A stretch of 64,000 nucleotides of DNA from JAAZBG01 sp964390065 (GCA_964390065.1 CAYMGX010000002.1:1-64000), one strand, 5' to 3'; positions 25,078 to 35,407 are shown, counted from the first letter of the stretch. Notes: generated by a model from the sequence alone, not told the origin. A program made the numbers and translations.

Positions 25078-26778
25078 TTACTTACTGTCAGCAGCACTCT
25101 TTTTCCCGCACCGGTCGCACAGATTGATATTGACACCCTCAACATCCCAGCGTGCACGGGCTTCAATTGTGTCTGCTGCACTAAAATGAGCTTCCGATGG
25201 ATACCAGGGTACAAGACGGCCTATATCTGGTTTATCATTCTCGTTGTAGTCGTCAAAGTAGGAAAGCGATCCTTTGCCTGCCTGAAGCGAATCGAACCTG
25301 AAACTACCTTCACTATCTTTGGTACTATATGATGTCATACTATTGAACAGTTTGAATATCCATTTTCTGTGTGCATTTTTGTCAAGACACGATGCTGACC
25401 CCTGCAGGCTGATCGCGATGCTGTCTGCATGAAGTGTTCTGAACACGATAATCGCTGCAGTATCGGTTGAGTCTTTTGCTTTAAGCTGGTTTCCGGCAAT
25501 GTCGGTACCGGTGTTTTCCTTTATGACAAGTTGGTATTTCCGGTCAGGTAGCAATCTGCGTTTCAGAGAAAAAAATGTTGTGTCGCTGTAACCCGGTGAT
25601 GGCTTCACGTAAAGTGTATCGATTCCCAATGAGTCAATAAGTGCAACCGGAGAATTTATAATGACAGGTTTACTCCAGATAATGTGTAATTTCGGTTCAA
25701 GATCTGAAACTGATCCTGTTGCCGGGAACATTGCACGGGCAAACGGTTTTAACGTATCGTCTGCAGAAATCCCGTTAAATTTCAGAGTGTCAATAATTGT
25801 TTTTCCAGTGGGCGCAATAACCTTACAGACAAGATTATAAGGAGCTAACGATGTTGGTGTGTGAAGTCTGAGGGTGAACATTTTACCGTTTGGCAGTGGA
25901 ATGTATGTTCCGGCTGACGTTACAGATGGTGTATCGATTCTGTAAATATAACATGATGGATTACTATAGCCGCTGCGGGGATCAAGCGGGATATTCCAGT
26001 CGCCGGTGAGTATTGTTGAACTTTGCGGTTTGACATTTGATAATCTGAGCGTTGTCGTGTCATACGATGACGGAAACAGGAATACCGATTGCTCTTTTGT
26101 CGATATCATCAGTAATGAGTCGGGTGTGCTGTAGACGGGTTCCTTTGATGGCTGGATACGGTTATCGCTGTTTTGATCCAGAAATGCAATTGTGTGGTAC
26201 CATCCTTTTTTAATACTTTTAAACTCAAAATACCCGGAACTGTCTGTTTGTGTCAGATAGTCAGGAGTTCCGGTAAACATACTGTCAGGATGCAGATGCT
26301 CTTTATTGAAAAGCACTACTTTAGGCTGAAGATATTTCTTTGATGGATCGGCAATGCATCCGGCAAGTGTTCCACTGTCAAGTACCGGACCGGTTGAGAA
26401 CGTGATACTTAATGGTGAGAGTATCGGATTATTATGCAAATCCAGAAGTTGTGTGGTAATTGAGATGTGATAGGTGGTGGAATCGTCAAATCCTTTAAGT
26501 GGAATTATGTCAAGTTTATTGCGACTGACAACCGTTTTTATTTTTACAGGAGGATAGATAGAAACGCCTTTGTCTGATTTGCTTGAGATCCATTCCGAAA
26601 AAGTAATGGTGATTTTTTTCCGGGGATTTACATTTACAGATCCATCTGCTGGAGACATCGCCACTATTGTCGGGCTGGTTTTATCATCAGGTCCGCCACC
26701 CGGTGCACTTTGATGAGCACAGGATGCGAAAAGGATACATACGGCGATTGCAAGCTGTTTAATAGGTTGTTTTTTCAT
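25078..26778 (-). CDS. Ig-like domain lipoprotein
   Basis: 566 residues from the ATG at 26778; an upstream in-frame extension lacks a lipoprotein signal at its start. The N-terminus (MKKQPIKQLAIAVCILFASC) is a lipoprotein signal with probable lipid-modified Cys20. Residues 35-140 form an SbsA/Big_5-type Ig-like domain (SPADGSVNVNPRKKITITFSEW), typical of FCB-group lipoproteins of this build. Later segments contain a Cna-like DSSGYFEFKSIKKGWY and a second SbsA-like module (TGSVSDLEPKLHIIWSKPV). The tail has CDRCGKK. Probably on the outer membrane. Function unknown. Confidence 0.75.
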   Translation of the reverse strand: MKKQPIKQLAIAVCILFASCAHQSAPGGGPDDKTSPTIVAMSPADGSVNVNPRKKITITFSEWISSKSDKGVSIYPPVKIKTVVSRNKLDIIPLKGFDDSTTYHISITTQLLDLHNNPILSPLSITFSTGPVLDSGTLAGCIADPSKKYLQPKVVLFNKEHLHPDSMFTGTPDYLTQTDSSGYFEFKSIKKGWYHTIAFLDQNSDNRIQPSKEPVYSTPDSLLMISTKEQSVFLFPSSYDTTTLRLSNVKPQSSTILTGDWNIPLDPRSGYSNPSCYIYRIDTPSVTSAGTYIPLPNGKMFTLRLHTPTSLAPYNLVCKVIAPTGKTIIDTLKFNGISADDTLKPFARAMFPATGSVSDLEPKLHIIWSKPVIINSPVALIDSLGIDTLYVKPSPGYSDTTFFSLKRRLLPDRKYQLVIKENTGTDIAGNQLKAKDSTDTAAIIVFRTLHADSIAISLQGSASCLDKNAHRKWIFKLFNSMTSYSTKDSEGSFRFDSLQAGKGSLSYFDDYNENDKPDIGRLVPWYPSEAHFSAADTIEARARWDVEGVNINLCDRCGKKSAADSK

Positions 26779-27018
26779 GAACCAAAAATAGTTCCTTCGT
26801 AGGTTAACTATCAAGAATAACCTTACCGGTGAATGTGTTAATATGATGAAAAACAGTATAAAGTTGTGATTTTTAAGCGGCACCGAACTATTTTTATTCA
26901 TGGAATTATACTATGGAGCATTTTCGATTGGTGATATATCATGCCTGTCACCCCTGTTGCGACTTTCATGGTTACACAGGAATCGTAGTTAAACAATTCA
27001 ATGGAAAAAGGATTATTT

Positions 27019-28341
27019 ATGGATACAGTTGATTTTACTATTCAGAATCTCGGGGTTGCATCAATCAGAACACCGATTATTCTATCGAATAAAGTAAAAG
27101 ATTATGTTGCCGGATATGTAAGTGATAATGAGATGATTATCAATGATGTAACCAGGGTCCCGGGAACGAATCAAATCTATACAAAGAAGAATCTTTTGGA
27201 AAAAGCCGGCCCACGGGATATGATTTATTTTGATCCTGTCAAGGTTCACGCTGCAATCGTTACCTGCGGCGGGCTGTGTCCGGGTCTAAACAATGTTATC
27301 AGGGCTGTAGTGATGTCTCTGTGGCATGTTTACGGTGTAAGAGTAATCTCCGGTATACGAAATGGATACCGGGGTTTTCTGCCTGAATCGAATTTGCCAA
27401 TTATTGAACTTAATCCGGATGTTGTCAGTGACATCCATAAGGATGGCGGATCAATACTTGGTTCATCACGCGGTATGGGAGAGCGGGTTACCGAAATCGT
27501 GGATAGCCTTGAGCGTATGAATATTTCGATACTTTTCTCTATTGGTGGTGATGGTACGCAGAAGGGATCACTTAGCATTAGTGAAGAAATATCGAAACGT
27601 GGTCTGAAAATCAGCGTGATTGGAATTCCGAAAACAATTGATAATGATCTCTGTTTCATTCAGAGGTCATTTGGATTTGAGACTGCTGTTTCAAAAGCTG
27701 TTGAAGCAGTAAGTTGTGCGCACACTGAAGCCCGGTGTGCAATTAATGGTATAAGCATAGTAAAGCTTATGGGAAGAGAAAGCGGATTTATTGCCGCACA
27801 TACATCAATTGCTTCCAATGATGTAAATTTCACACTGATTCCTGAATTACCGTTTGATCTTGATGGTCCAAACGGGTTGCTTGTCCATCTTAAGAACCGG
27901 GTGCTGAGAAGAAAGCACGCAGTTATCGTTGTAGCCGAAGGAGCCGGGCAGGAACATTTGTCGAATGATAACGCCGGCAAGGATGCATCTGGTAATACGC
28001 TGCTTGGTGATATTGGATTGTATCTCAAGGATCGGGTATCAAAATACTTCAAGAGTGAAAAAATCGATGCGAATATTCGATACCTTGATCCAAGCTATAT
28101 TGTTCGAAGCACTGCTGCAGACCCGGGTGATTCAATTTACTGCACCCGGCTCGGGACCAATGCTGTGCATGCTGCGATGGCTGGTAAAACCAACATGCTT
28201 GTGAGTCTGATCAATAATACCTTTGTTCACGTACCAATCCAGCTCGCAGTGGAAAAACGAAACATGATAGATCCGGAAGGTGAGTTGTGGCGTGATGTCA
28301 TTCAGGCAACAGGTCAGCCGCCGCTTATGAAAAACATATAA
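27019..28341 (+). CDS. pfkA: ATP-dependent 6-phosphofructokinase
   Basis: 440 residues of the large PFK group (TP0108-like). It phosphorylates fructose 6-phosphate in glycolysis. Motifs: HAAIVTCGGLCPGLN, SIGGDGTQKGS and GIPKTIDNDL. A Gly in GGDG favours ATP over pyrophosphate, whereas the Lys in PKTIDND is shared with pyrophosphate enzymes; the combination is seen in ATP-using members such as the trypanosome enzyme. The start is set at ATG 27019, because AAAAGGA sits just upstream; an ATG at 27001 has no ribosome site. Single gene with its own terminator. Confidence 0.9.
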   Translation: MDTVDFTIQNLGVASIRTPIILSNKVKDYVAGYVSDNEMIINDVTRVPGTNQIYTKKNLLEKAGPRDMIYFDPVKVHAAIVTCGGLCPGLNNVIRAVVMSLWHVYGVRVISGIRNGYRGFLPESNLPIIELNPDVVSDIHKDGGSILGSSRGMGERVTEIVDSLERMNISILFSIGGDGTQKGSLSISEEISKRGLKISVIGIPKTIDNDLCFIQRSFGFETAVSKAVEAVSCAHTEARCAINGISIVKLMGRESGFIAAHTSIASNDVNFTLIPELPFDLDGPNGLLVHLKNRVLRRKHAVIVVAEGAGQEHLSNDNAGKDASGNTLLGDIGLYLKDRVSKYFKSEKIDANIRYLDPSYIVRSTAADPGDSIYCTRLGTNAVHAAMAGKTNMLVSLINNTFVHVPIQLAVEKRNMIDPEGELWRDVIQATGQPPLMKNI

Positions 28342-28354
28342 TAATCAACACAAA

Positions 28355-28386
28355 TAAAAAAGGCTCACATTTGTGAGCCTTTTTAT
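28355..28386. terminator. Bidirectional terminator between pfkA and lepB
   Basis: AAAAAGGCTCACA / TGTGAGCCTTTTT hairpin with A and T flanks, between convergent genes. Confidence 0.9.
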
Positions 28387-28427
28387 TTACAAGAGGCAAG
28401 AGACGTACTGTCTACTGCCTACTTCAA

Positions 28428-29513
28428 TTACCATTTCACCCCGGGGACCGGATTTTCGCCATCCCACGAACGGATCAGCTTTCCGATACGTTCCCAGCGG
28501 ATTTTCATCGGGAGCAGATAGTACGGTGTTGTTTCGTTAAGTGAAAAGTACAGTATGAATGCTTTCGCCTTGACATAGTTGTAGTTGACATATCCCCAGT
28601 AGCGGGAGTCAAGTGAGTTGTCCCGATTATCACCCATCATGAAATAGTTATCATACCTGACGGTATAGCTGTCAAGTTGCTTTCCATCGAGAAACAGGAC
28701 ATATTTAAAGGTCGGGTACGAATCAGGAAACTGGCTTGCAATCTGGTATTTTAAGACTTTGTCAAGTTCTGTCCAGTTGTCAATGTTGTTAAGATTGAAG
28801 AAGACTTTTTTGCCTTTGATTTGTCCGATGACGATGTTGTTTTCATGGAGCGTGTTCATTGTTATAGGAATACCGGCGTTTGAGTTGGGGAATGAAACAT
28901 TATTGGAAAATTTACCGTTCAGGTAAAGCTGGAATTGAGCCGTAACTTTTTTTGTTGGATTTTCCTGATGCACCATATGCTTGAGGAACAGAAACTCCCG
29001 GAGTTCAAGTTCTGACGGTTTGAACGAATCACCTTTTTTAGGGATATAGAGGGGCTTGAAATACTTGGTGTCAGGATTTCGAAGTGTTGAAGTAAATTTT
29101 CCTTTTGGCGGAAGTCGCAACACATTTCCATCAACGATACATACTGTATCCCTGAGTTCGACCGTAGATCCAGGTCCGGCAATACAACGTTTGATATAAT
29201 CTTTATTATCATTTCCAGGGTATTTGAATATTACGACATCACCGGGTTTTGGATTCTGTACTGCAGGGAGGCGCTGATTAATACCAAGTTCTCTTGAGTA
29301 GGGAATAAATGGTGCACCATAAACAAATTTCAGACCCAGAAGGAAGTCACCGACAAGCAGGCTGTTTTCCATAGAGCCAGTAGGGATCTTGAATGCCTGA
29401 ATGACATACACAATTGCAATGAGCGCCATAATAAGTGCGCTTCCCATTTCCTTCATAAAGTGGAACATGCCCGCCTGCTCTGAACGTCGTCCTGACTGCT
29501 GTTCTTTAGACAA
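28428..29513 (-). CDS. lepB: Signal peptidase I, enlarged
   Basis: 361-residue inner-membrane signal peptidase. One N-terminal membrane helix (residues 24-40) leads to catalytic Ser47 (IPTGSMENSLL). Lys108 is the general base (DYIKRCIA). The box E motif MMGDNRDNSLDSRYWG is present. The enzyme is about 100 residues longer than the minimal Gram-positive form because of extra sequence between the Lys box and box E (roughly residues 125-265), as in larger Gram-negative enzymes. It cleaves Sec/Tat signal peptides at the periplasmic face. No lepA gene is next to it. Confidence 0.95.
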   Translation of the reverse strand: MSKEQQSGRRSEQAGMFHFMKEMGSALIMALIAIVYVIQAFKIPTGSMENSLLVGDFLLGLKFVYGAPFIPYSRELGINQRLPAVQNPKPGDVVIFKYPGNDNKDYIKRCIAGPGSTVELRDTVCIVDGNVLRLPPKGKFTSTLRNPDTKYFKPLYIPKKGDSFKPSELELREFLFLKHMVHQENPTKKVTAQFQLYLNGKFSNNVSFPNSNAGIPITMNTLHENNIVIGQIKGKKVFFNLNNIDNWTELDKVLKYQIASQFPDSYPTFKYVLFLDGKQLDSYTVRYDNYFMMGDNRDNSLDSRYWGYVNYNYVKAKAFILYFSLNETTPYYLLPMKIRWERIGKLIRSWDGENPVPGVKW

Positions 29514-30016
29514 TGAAACCTCCGGTTCCGGTGTAAATAACCATATATTCGAGATGGTTATCAGAATATTTTTTATAGACTAACTAAAATAAGTTATGCT
29601 TCATCGGGATGGAAGACTGAAAATTACCGGGATGAGAGAGTTATTTTTCGGAGAATTATGGTTTTACGGTGGTGAATACGATCACGTTTTAATGTGTACT
29701 AATTCCTGGCAGTACTGTTTACGTCACTACCAGCGATCAGTATCGCTTATGGTGATACAGGCCTGCATACAAGTGCAGATGTATAGATGCCGGATTTATG
29801 ATAATTTACAAAGTCAGACAGAATCGAGTGTTAAAAAGTATCAATTCAATAACTTGGCAGAATTGACCGATAAGGTAACAGAAAAGTATCAATTATCGAT
29901 GAACTGAAAAACGAATTTAATCTACTAAACAGACGAGAACATCACTTTGTATATAAAAGTCATGAATTATCAAACAATAAAGATTACTACATAAATTGTA
30001 ATGGGATTACAGAGTT
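29514..30016. other. Divergent intergenic region, no supported gene
   Basis: 503 bp between lepB and a small exported protein. A 103-codon open frame (29596-29907) lacks a ribosome site and looks non-coding. A 13-bp direct repeat AAAAGTATCAATT occurs at 29834-29846 and 29882-29894. Confidence 0.55.
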
Positions 30017-30364
30017 ATGAGGAAATTGCTATCTGCACTTTTATTTGGATTTTCTGCAGCAACATGCGCCTTTACAAGTGAAAGTGTTGAGGGCGTTGAT
30101 TCATTGTGTACTGCGTATCAGGCACCATATTCCCTTAAGGTAAATGGTTCGGTCATGGAGATACAATTTGCTGAAAATAAAAAGGTTTTGTCGATGAAAC
30201 TTTCGGATCGGGAAGGCAACGTTATTTTCAGTAAAGATACTGTTTCGCTTGATCATATGAATTCAATTTCAATTCCCCTGGCTGATACTGGTAAACCCAT
30301 GACACTTGATATCCGCTGTGTTGCCTTTACAGGTAAGTCGTTTATTCCCGGCAATAAAAAATAA
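30017..30364 (+). CDS. Small exported protein of unknown function
   Basis: 115 residues with a clear signal peptide (MRKLLSALLFGFSAATCAF). The mature part, about 95 residues, is beta-strand rich (SLKVNGSVMEIQFAENKKVL ... KLSDREGNVIF). This pattern suggests an Ig- or FlgD-like beta-sandwich, as in C-terminal sorting or adhesion modules. There are two cysteines in the mature chain. No strong ribosome site. Family not recognised. Confidence 0.55.
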   Translation: MRKLLSALLFGFSAATCAFTSESVEGVDSLCTAYQAPYSLKVNGSVMEIQFAENKKVLSMKLSDREGNVIFSKDTVSLDHMNSISIPLADTGKPMTLDIRCVAFTGKSFIPGNKK

Positions 30365-30414
30365 CATCCAGTCTTACCCGTCACAGGTGTGCGACAACCC
30401 ATCATGATCTTTCG

Positions 30415-30438
30415 GCAGCTTATCAAGCTGCTTTTGTT
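30415..30438 (+). terminator. Hairpin terminator after the small exported protein
   Basis: GCAGCTT-ATC-AAGCTGC stem followed by TTTTGTT, about 50 bp after the stop codon. Confidence 0.55.
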
Positions 30439-30500
30439 GGTATTATTGGGTTTTGGCTCTCACGCGGGTTATCGGATCGTGCTGTTTTCCCTGGCTGATA

Positions 30501-31130
30501 TTATTCTTTGAATGTATCAATGAAATTCCTGATCATTGTTACTGCCGCAAATAAGTCAATTGACGTTGTGTTAATTGCTATATCATAATTACCAGTGTCC
30601 GACCAGTTTTTACCCGTAAATGTTTTATAATAGTTTTTCCGGTCTTTGTCACTTTGTAGTACCATTGTTTTGGCTTCTTCATAAGTAAGATTTCTCATTT
30701 TCTTTATTCTGTCAATACGGAAATCCTTGTCTGCATAGAGAAACACTCTGATATGGTGCGCATAATCTTTAAGCACATGAAATCCACATCGTCCGATAAT
30801 GACCGCTGACCGGTTCTCAGCGAATTTTTTTATTATCAGAGATTCGATTTCAAATAGTTCCCAATCTGTGGGGCCGACTATTTGAGGCGGAACATAAGCA
30901 TCCTGGTAACCGTTGATATTAACATAAAAAGAGTCCCAGAAGGAGCGGAGCTTTTCATCGAGCGAGTCGATTTTGTTTTCCGGCAACTTGAAATAAGTTG
31001 CCGCTTCACGGATAATATCTCTGTCAACATACGAAATTCCAAGTTCTCTGGCAAGCTCGCGACCAATAAAAGATCCTCCACTACCCGACTCTCGACTTAT
31101 GGTAATAAGTATTTTTTTATCATTGTCCAT
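30501..31130 (-). CDS. Cytidylate kinase-like family protein
   Basis: 209 residues from the ATG at 31130, chosen because AAGGAGG lies 8 nt upstream; the open frame extends 58 codons further without a ribosome site. P-loop NTPase of the AAK/cytidylate-kinase-like family (PF13189 type): Walker A ISRESGSGGSFIGRELA, then SYVDRDIIREAA, SAVIIGRCGFHVL and the lid region RIDRIKKMRNLTYEEA. These proteins resemble CMP kinase but their substrate is mostly not known. Single gene. Confidence 0.85.
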   Translation of the reverse strand: MDNDKKILITISRESGSGGSFIGRELARELGISYVDRDIIREAATYFKLPENKIDSLDEKLRSFWDSFYVNINGYQDAYVPPQIVGPTDWELFEIESLIIKKFAENRSAVIIGRCGFHVLKDYAHHIRVFLYADKDFRIDRIKKMRNLTYEEAKTMVLQSDKDRKNYYKTFTGKNWSDTGNYDIAINTTSIDLFAAVTMIRNFIDTFKE

Positions 31131-31634
31131 AAGGTAATCCTCCTTAAAATGTGATCCTCCGGAAATTCCCCTTTGAGGGCATGTTTTCCGGTTTATAACT
31201 GCAACTTTATTGTACCATAGAATGTCGCAGCTGAGAAATATTCTATATGAAATTATATCAGGAATTTCCCGATGAATTAAAAAAAGTGGTGTTTTTACAT
31301 CCATTTAGTCAAATTAATCTGGTTGTGAAATCATTATGCAAACAGATTTCAGGATGTTGCCGCGGTGATTGTACCTAACATATTGATTTCTAATAAAACA
31401 GGCAAAAAGGAGACTTTTTATACAGAGAAAATACTGTCAGGATTTGCCTGATTCGAAAAATAATCTGTAGCGTAAATGTATTGTTAGCACTTATCAATGC
31501 ATTAAGAATATACTGTGTTTTCAACGGTAAATCAGCATGGTTTTGATTTGTTTTCTGGTTGTTTTTGTGTAATTCGGAATAGTAAAATTATGGCGGGATG
31601 GGAAAGTAGGTAATTTACAAATCGGAGACCGCAA
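31131..31634. other. Divergent intergenic region, nothing recognised
   Basis: 504 AT-rich bases between the cytidylate-kinase-like gene and the lipoprotein gene. Apart from the AAGGAGG ribosome site at its left end I see no gene, repeat or clear promoter. Confidence 0.5.
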
Positions 31635-33767
31635 ATGAGGATTATAAATATTGCTGGTACATTAATATGTACCATCGTAGCTATGCATTCCTGCACAAAT
31701 GTTTCATCAACAGATTCATTATCCTGGGATGTAAACTATACAGTACCTTTACTAAGCGAAAAGTTTTCCGTTTCGTCACTTGGTCTCAGGGATAAGTATT
31801 TTGTTGATGATTCTGCACGTTCAGGAGATACAATGTTTGTGTCGCAGAAAAAACAATTTTATCAGCAATGCAGATCGGACATATTTACAATTCCACAAAT
31901 AGATAACAATTGGATCAGAGGCGAGCTTGTAATTCGAAAGCTTAAACTGGAATCTCTTATTTCCGGAATTAACATTCCTAACGTATCTCCGTTAATGAAA
32001 CGTTCATTTGATGTCACGGATCAAAAAATGTTCTGGAGAGATACTGTCGTCCTGAACCTGGTTAAAAATATCGATTTCGGACACACATCACAATTTTTTA
32101 AAGCGCTGGTAATAAACCATTCTTTAACAACTGCTTTAAAAGACATCTCTTATTCTGTAATTGGTAAATCAGATACACTTACATTCGAATCAATTGGGTC
32201 ACTCGGACCCCAGAACAGCATAGTAATCAAGGCCGCGCTGGATGGCTTCTCGGCTGGTGATACGTTTTTTATAGAGTGCAGCTATACTCCGGAATCCGGT
32301 AATCAAAAACCTGATTTTCAGCTTTCATTTTCGGGGAATTTTGATGGAATTAATTTTAAAACAGCAATTATCAATGATTCACTGCTTGGTTTAAATTTTG
32401 TTTATGAGAAAGATGTTCCATTTGGAGAGGCTGGTTTCAACGCATCATTTTTTGATGTCAGCGCATTTTCGCTTCCGTTTACAATAAATAATACTTTGCC
32501 TTTCGGATTAAAGGTTAACGGCAGAATAAATTCGATTTGGGATGCGGAGTATTGCAAGCAGAATTCGATCGAAAGTACTGGCGATCTGACAGGAAATCCA
32601 ATGGATTCCTCATTTTTCAAGGGTGATGAAATTATAAATGTTATGATTCCGCGAAATCGTACCGATGGTCATGATGATATAAGTCATCATGAGATCAAAT
32701 TAAGTAATGCCCGTATACTGCCATCGTGGGATAACAGGGATACAATTAATACCCTGCATTTTCTGGTTAATGCTGAAATCGTCGTTGAAGGAAAAATGGT
32801 AAGTATCGAAAATGTCGAACGCGCAGGTATCAAAATAGGTACTCCGTCTATAGATCTAAAAGCACTTAGCGGCTGTTATACATACGAAAGAAGAATTGAC
32901 AATCCATCCGGGATTATTCCTGTCTTGTCAGAGTCACCAACATCCGATATTGCAAAAAGTTTTAGAAACAGACTTATACCGGACCGATCAAATCTTAATG
33001 TCAACATCAAATTTATGTTACCGGATGATACCCGTTTTGAACATATTGATCTTCTCTGCCGGCAGTATGACCGCGACAGTAATGAAGTACTTGACAGCCT
33101 GATGTTTTCCATGGAAAATATAGCCGCTGGAAAAGAGTATTCGCATCATGTAAGTTTTAACCGGATTATAGAGCGGCTGCCTGATTCATTGCGGTATTCA
33201 ATTACATACATTCTCAAGCCCAATAAGAAAATATTCCTTGATAAGGATGTCATAAACAGGGACGATAGTATGTTTTATGCTTTTTTTGATGCCAAAGCGG
33301 AACTCGAAATGGATATGTACCTGGTTTGGGGAATACGGGACACGATAAGTTTTGAGTTTAATCGTAATGTCGCGTCTTTTCCATTGTCATCTCAAAATGT
33401 TGAGCTTATGAAAAGTAAAGATCTTGAGTTATCGGTGTTGGTAAATAATAGTTCAAATATTGTAGGACGCCTGCGTGCTGTACAGATTAAAGATAATATT
33501 GTGAATAGGAATGATAGTGTGTATCTGTTGGGAAAAAGCGGGTTGATAATTCCGGAACGGGGAGGTGTAATGGAAAATCTGATTTCATTCAATGAGGCAG
33601 ATATTCGCAGTCTCACCGGACCTGACAGTCTTTCAGTTAAATGGATAATTGATCTGTTTCCCTGTGACATTGATGCTCTCAGAGATAACGATTACCTCGA
33701 TGTTTTTGCTGAGTTATCGCTAAAAGGACAGCACTCAACAAGCTCCATGTTTGGCAATGACCAATAA
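31635..33767 (+). CDS. Large putative lipoprotein of unknown function
   Basis: 710 residues with a short N-terminal signal (IINIAGTLICTIVAMHSC) and probable lipid-modified Cys20. The mature part is rich in Ser, Asp and alternating hydrophobic residues and is likely all-beta; no enzyme motif is seen. GGAG lies 7 nt upstream of the ATG. Only 13 nt separate it from the downstream outer-membrane barrel gene, so the two are one operon and may work together at the cell surface. Not recognised as a known family. Confidence 0.6.
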   Translation: MRIINIAGTLICTIVAMHSCTNVSSTDSLSWDVNYTVPLLSEKFSVSSLGLRDKYFVDDSARSGDTMFVSQKKQFYQQCRSDIFTIPQIDNNWIRGELVIRKLKLESLISGINIPNVSPLMKRSFDVTDQKMFWRDTVVLNLVKNIDFGHTSQFFKALVINHSLTTALKDISYSVIGKSDTLTFESIGSLGPQNSIVIKAALDGFSAGDTFFIECSYTPESGNQKPDFQLSFSGNFDGINFKTAIINDSLLGLNFVYEKDVPFGEAGFNASFFDVSAFSLPFTINNTLPFGLKVNGRINSIWDAEYCKQNSIESTGDLTGNPMDSSFFKGDEIINVMIPRNRTDGHDDISHHEIKLSNARILPSWDNRDTINTLHFLVNAEIVVEGKMVSIENVERAGIKIGTPSIDLKALSGCYTYERRIDNPSGIIPVLSESPTSDIAKSFRNRLIPDRSNLNVNIKFMLPDDTRFEHIDLLCRQYDRDSNEVLDSLMFSMENIAAGKEYSHHVSFNRIIERLPDSLRYSITYILKPNKKIFLDKDVINRDDSMFYAFFDAKAELEMDMYLVWGIRDTISFEFNRNVASFPLSSQNVELMKSKDLELSVLVNNSSNIVGRLRAVQIKDNIVNRNDSVYLLGKSGLIIPERGGVMENLISFNEADIRSLTGPDSLSVKWIIDLFPCDIDALRDNDYLDVFAELSLKGQHSTSSMFGNDQ

Positions 33768-33780
33768 GAGGGGCAGATAA

Positions 33781-35328
33781 ATGGATGTACTAACAGAAAT
33801 CATTTCTGTTAATTGTAATCATTCCGTAAAGAAATGGAATTTCAGGATTTATTTATACACTGCGATGTTACTGATTTCAATTGTCACTGCAGTATTCAGT
33901 TATGAAAATAATCAGAGTATGTTCAGGTCATCACTCTCTGATGTCTCGCTACTACATGGCGTTGAATCCAATCCGTCACTACTGGCTTCTGAAGGTAATC
34001 CGATGTTCGGTTTGCAATTACCACTGCCGTTTTCTCTTACGTTGAAGATTGACAATTCAACATTGACACTGCCGAATCCGCTTACGTATCTGTTTGATAA
34101 TACAACCATTGATGCCTGGATCGCACGAATGCTTATTGAAAGTTTCGAACTTGAAGGTCTGTCTCCCTCAGGTGTTTCATCAAAACTTACATCATTTTCA
34201 AATAAAGATATTAAACTCTGGATGACCGCACAGCTTCCATACCTGAAAATTGCCATGAAGAAGCAGAAAGATTTTTTCTATGGATGGGGATTTAACATCG
34301 AATCCATTTTTGATGGATATGTAAATATTCCCGGACAGATACTTGCTGCTGTTTTTTCGACAGATAAGGGAATTCAGCCGGAAAATCAAATCTCGTTCAG
34401 CACACTAAAATCAGAGTTTGAATTTGTTACAGAGATACAGAGCGGGTGGGGAAGGGCGTATGATGTCGCACTCAAATGGAAAGACAGAACTCTATTTGAC
34501 AGATTACAATTTGGTTTCGGTGTTACACAGAGGATCGGACATTCCTACTATGAATTGACAGCAGACACACTGCTTCTTGACTATGCAAAACGTGGTGTCA
34601 TGAATGTTAAGGGTAATATTCGCATTAAATCATCGGGAATAATGAATAATGGTGCTGCTGATATACTCAATGTTAACGGATTTGGATTAGGTTTGTCTGT
34701 TGGGGCATCATTACAGAATGATCGTTTTTCAATTGCCGGGGGGCTGACAAATCTGGGGGCGATGGGGTGGTATGACAGAATAAATTATACGAATGTTTCA
34801 GTTAAAAAAGACTCGGTATATCTCTATGATATTTTTCAAAATAAAACGGATTCAATGATTACTACTGTAAATAGCGATGGCAGTAATATCGGTTATCTGC
34901 TTTCTCCTGCTTTTACCGGACTGTTAAGCACCCGGTTTCCTTTTAAAGAACAGTATCATGCACTGATCAGTTATCAGCTTGTGTCCTTTGGTTGTAAATT
35001 GTCAAGTGAACACATTGGCAGATTCGGGCGCGACTATACTGTATCATTGGATCTGGAAAGCGGTATTGATTACGGTAAGATACCGTTAAGGCTTGGCTGG
35101 ACATATTCGAAAAATAAAATGAAGACATCAACGATATCGCTCGAACTGGTCAATAAGCTTTTGACATATGATATATGGTACAGAGCATCCGGAGATTGGC
35201 TTTTCAGGGCAAAGACAGGGGCTGAATTAGGATTCTGTTTTCATATTTATACAGGTTTTAAATCAGGGTTCAAAGCAACATATGAAGATTTTAAGCGGGT
35301 GAAAAGGAACCAGGGAAGAGAATTTTAA
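33781..35328 (+). CDS. Outer-membrane beta-barrel protein (DUF5723-like)
   Basis: 515 residues. A cleavable signal (LYTAMLLISIVTAVFS) after a basic N-terminal stretch leads to repeated amphipathic beta-strands such as FGFGVTQRIGHSYYELTADT, GLGLSVGASLQNDRFSIAGG and the C-terminal TGAELGFCFHIYTGFKSGFK. It opens like PorP/SprF- and DUF5723-type proteins of the FCB group (MFRSSLSDVSLLHGVESNPS). GAGGGG precedes the ATG. Co-transcribed with the lipoprotein upstream. Transport or anchoring role inferred only. Confidence 0.65.
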   Translation: MDVLTEIISVNCNHSVKKWNFRIYLYTAMLLISIVTAVFSYENNQSMFRSSLSDVSLLHGVESNPSLLASEGNPMFGLQLPLPFSLTLKIDNSTLTLPNPLTYLFDNTTIDAWIARMLIESFELEGLSPSGVSSKLTSFSNKDIKLWMTAQLPYLKIAMKKQKDFFYGWGFNIESIFDGYVNIPGQILAAVFSTDKGIQPENQISFSTLKSEFEFVTEIQSGWGRAYDVALKWKDRTLFDRLQFGFGVTQRIGHSYYELTADTLLLDYAKRGVMNVKGNIRIKSSGIMNNGAADILNVNGFGLGLSVGASLQNDRFSIAGGLTNLGAMGWYDRINYTNVSVKKDSVYLYDIFQNKTDSMITTVNSDGSNIGYLLSPAFTGLLSTRFPFKEQYHALISYQLVSFGCKLSSEHIGRFGRDYTVSLDLESGIDYGKIPLRLGWTYSKNKMKTSTISLELVNKLLTYDIWYRASGDWLFRAKTGAELGFCFHIYTGFKSGFKATYEDFKRVKRNQGREF

Positions 35329-35380
35329 TAAAAGACCGAGATCTGTTTGTGAATAAATGGTGCAGCGCATTGTGAGTAGA

Positions 35381-35407
35381 AAAAAAGAAGGGCTCAATTG
35401 AGCCCTT
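35381..35407 (-). terminator. Terminator of the fibro-slime gene
   Basis: Perfect palindrome AAGGGCTCAATTGAGCCCTT followed, on the minus strand, by a T-rich run. It lies between convergent genes and may also slow transcription from the plus side. Confidence 0.8.

Noticed and set aside
27019..28341. Pyrophosphate-dependent phosphofructokinase
   Set aside because: PKTIDND is shared with pyrophosphate enzymes, but the GGDG glycine favours ATP; called ATP-dependent with some reserve.
29596..29907. 103-codon open frame between lepB and the small exported protein
   Set aside because: No ribosome site, odd composition rich in Cys, Tyr and Gln, no domain-like pattern; most likely chance in an AT-rich gap.
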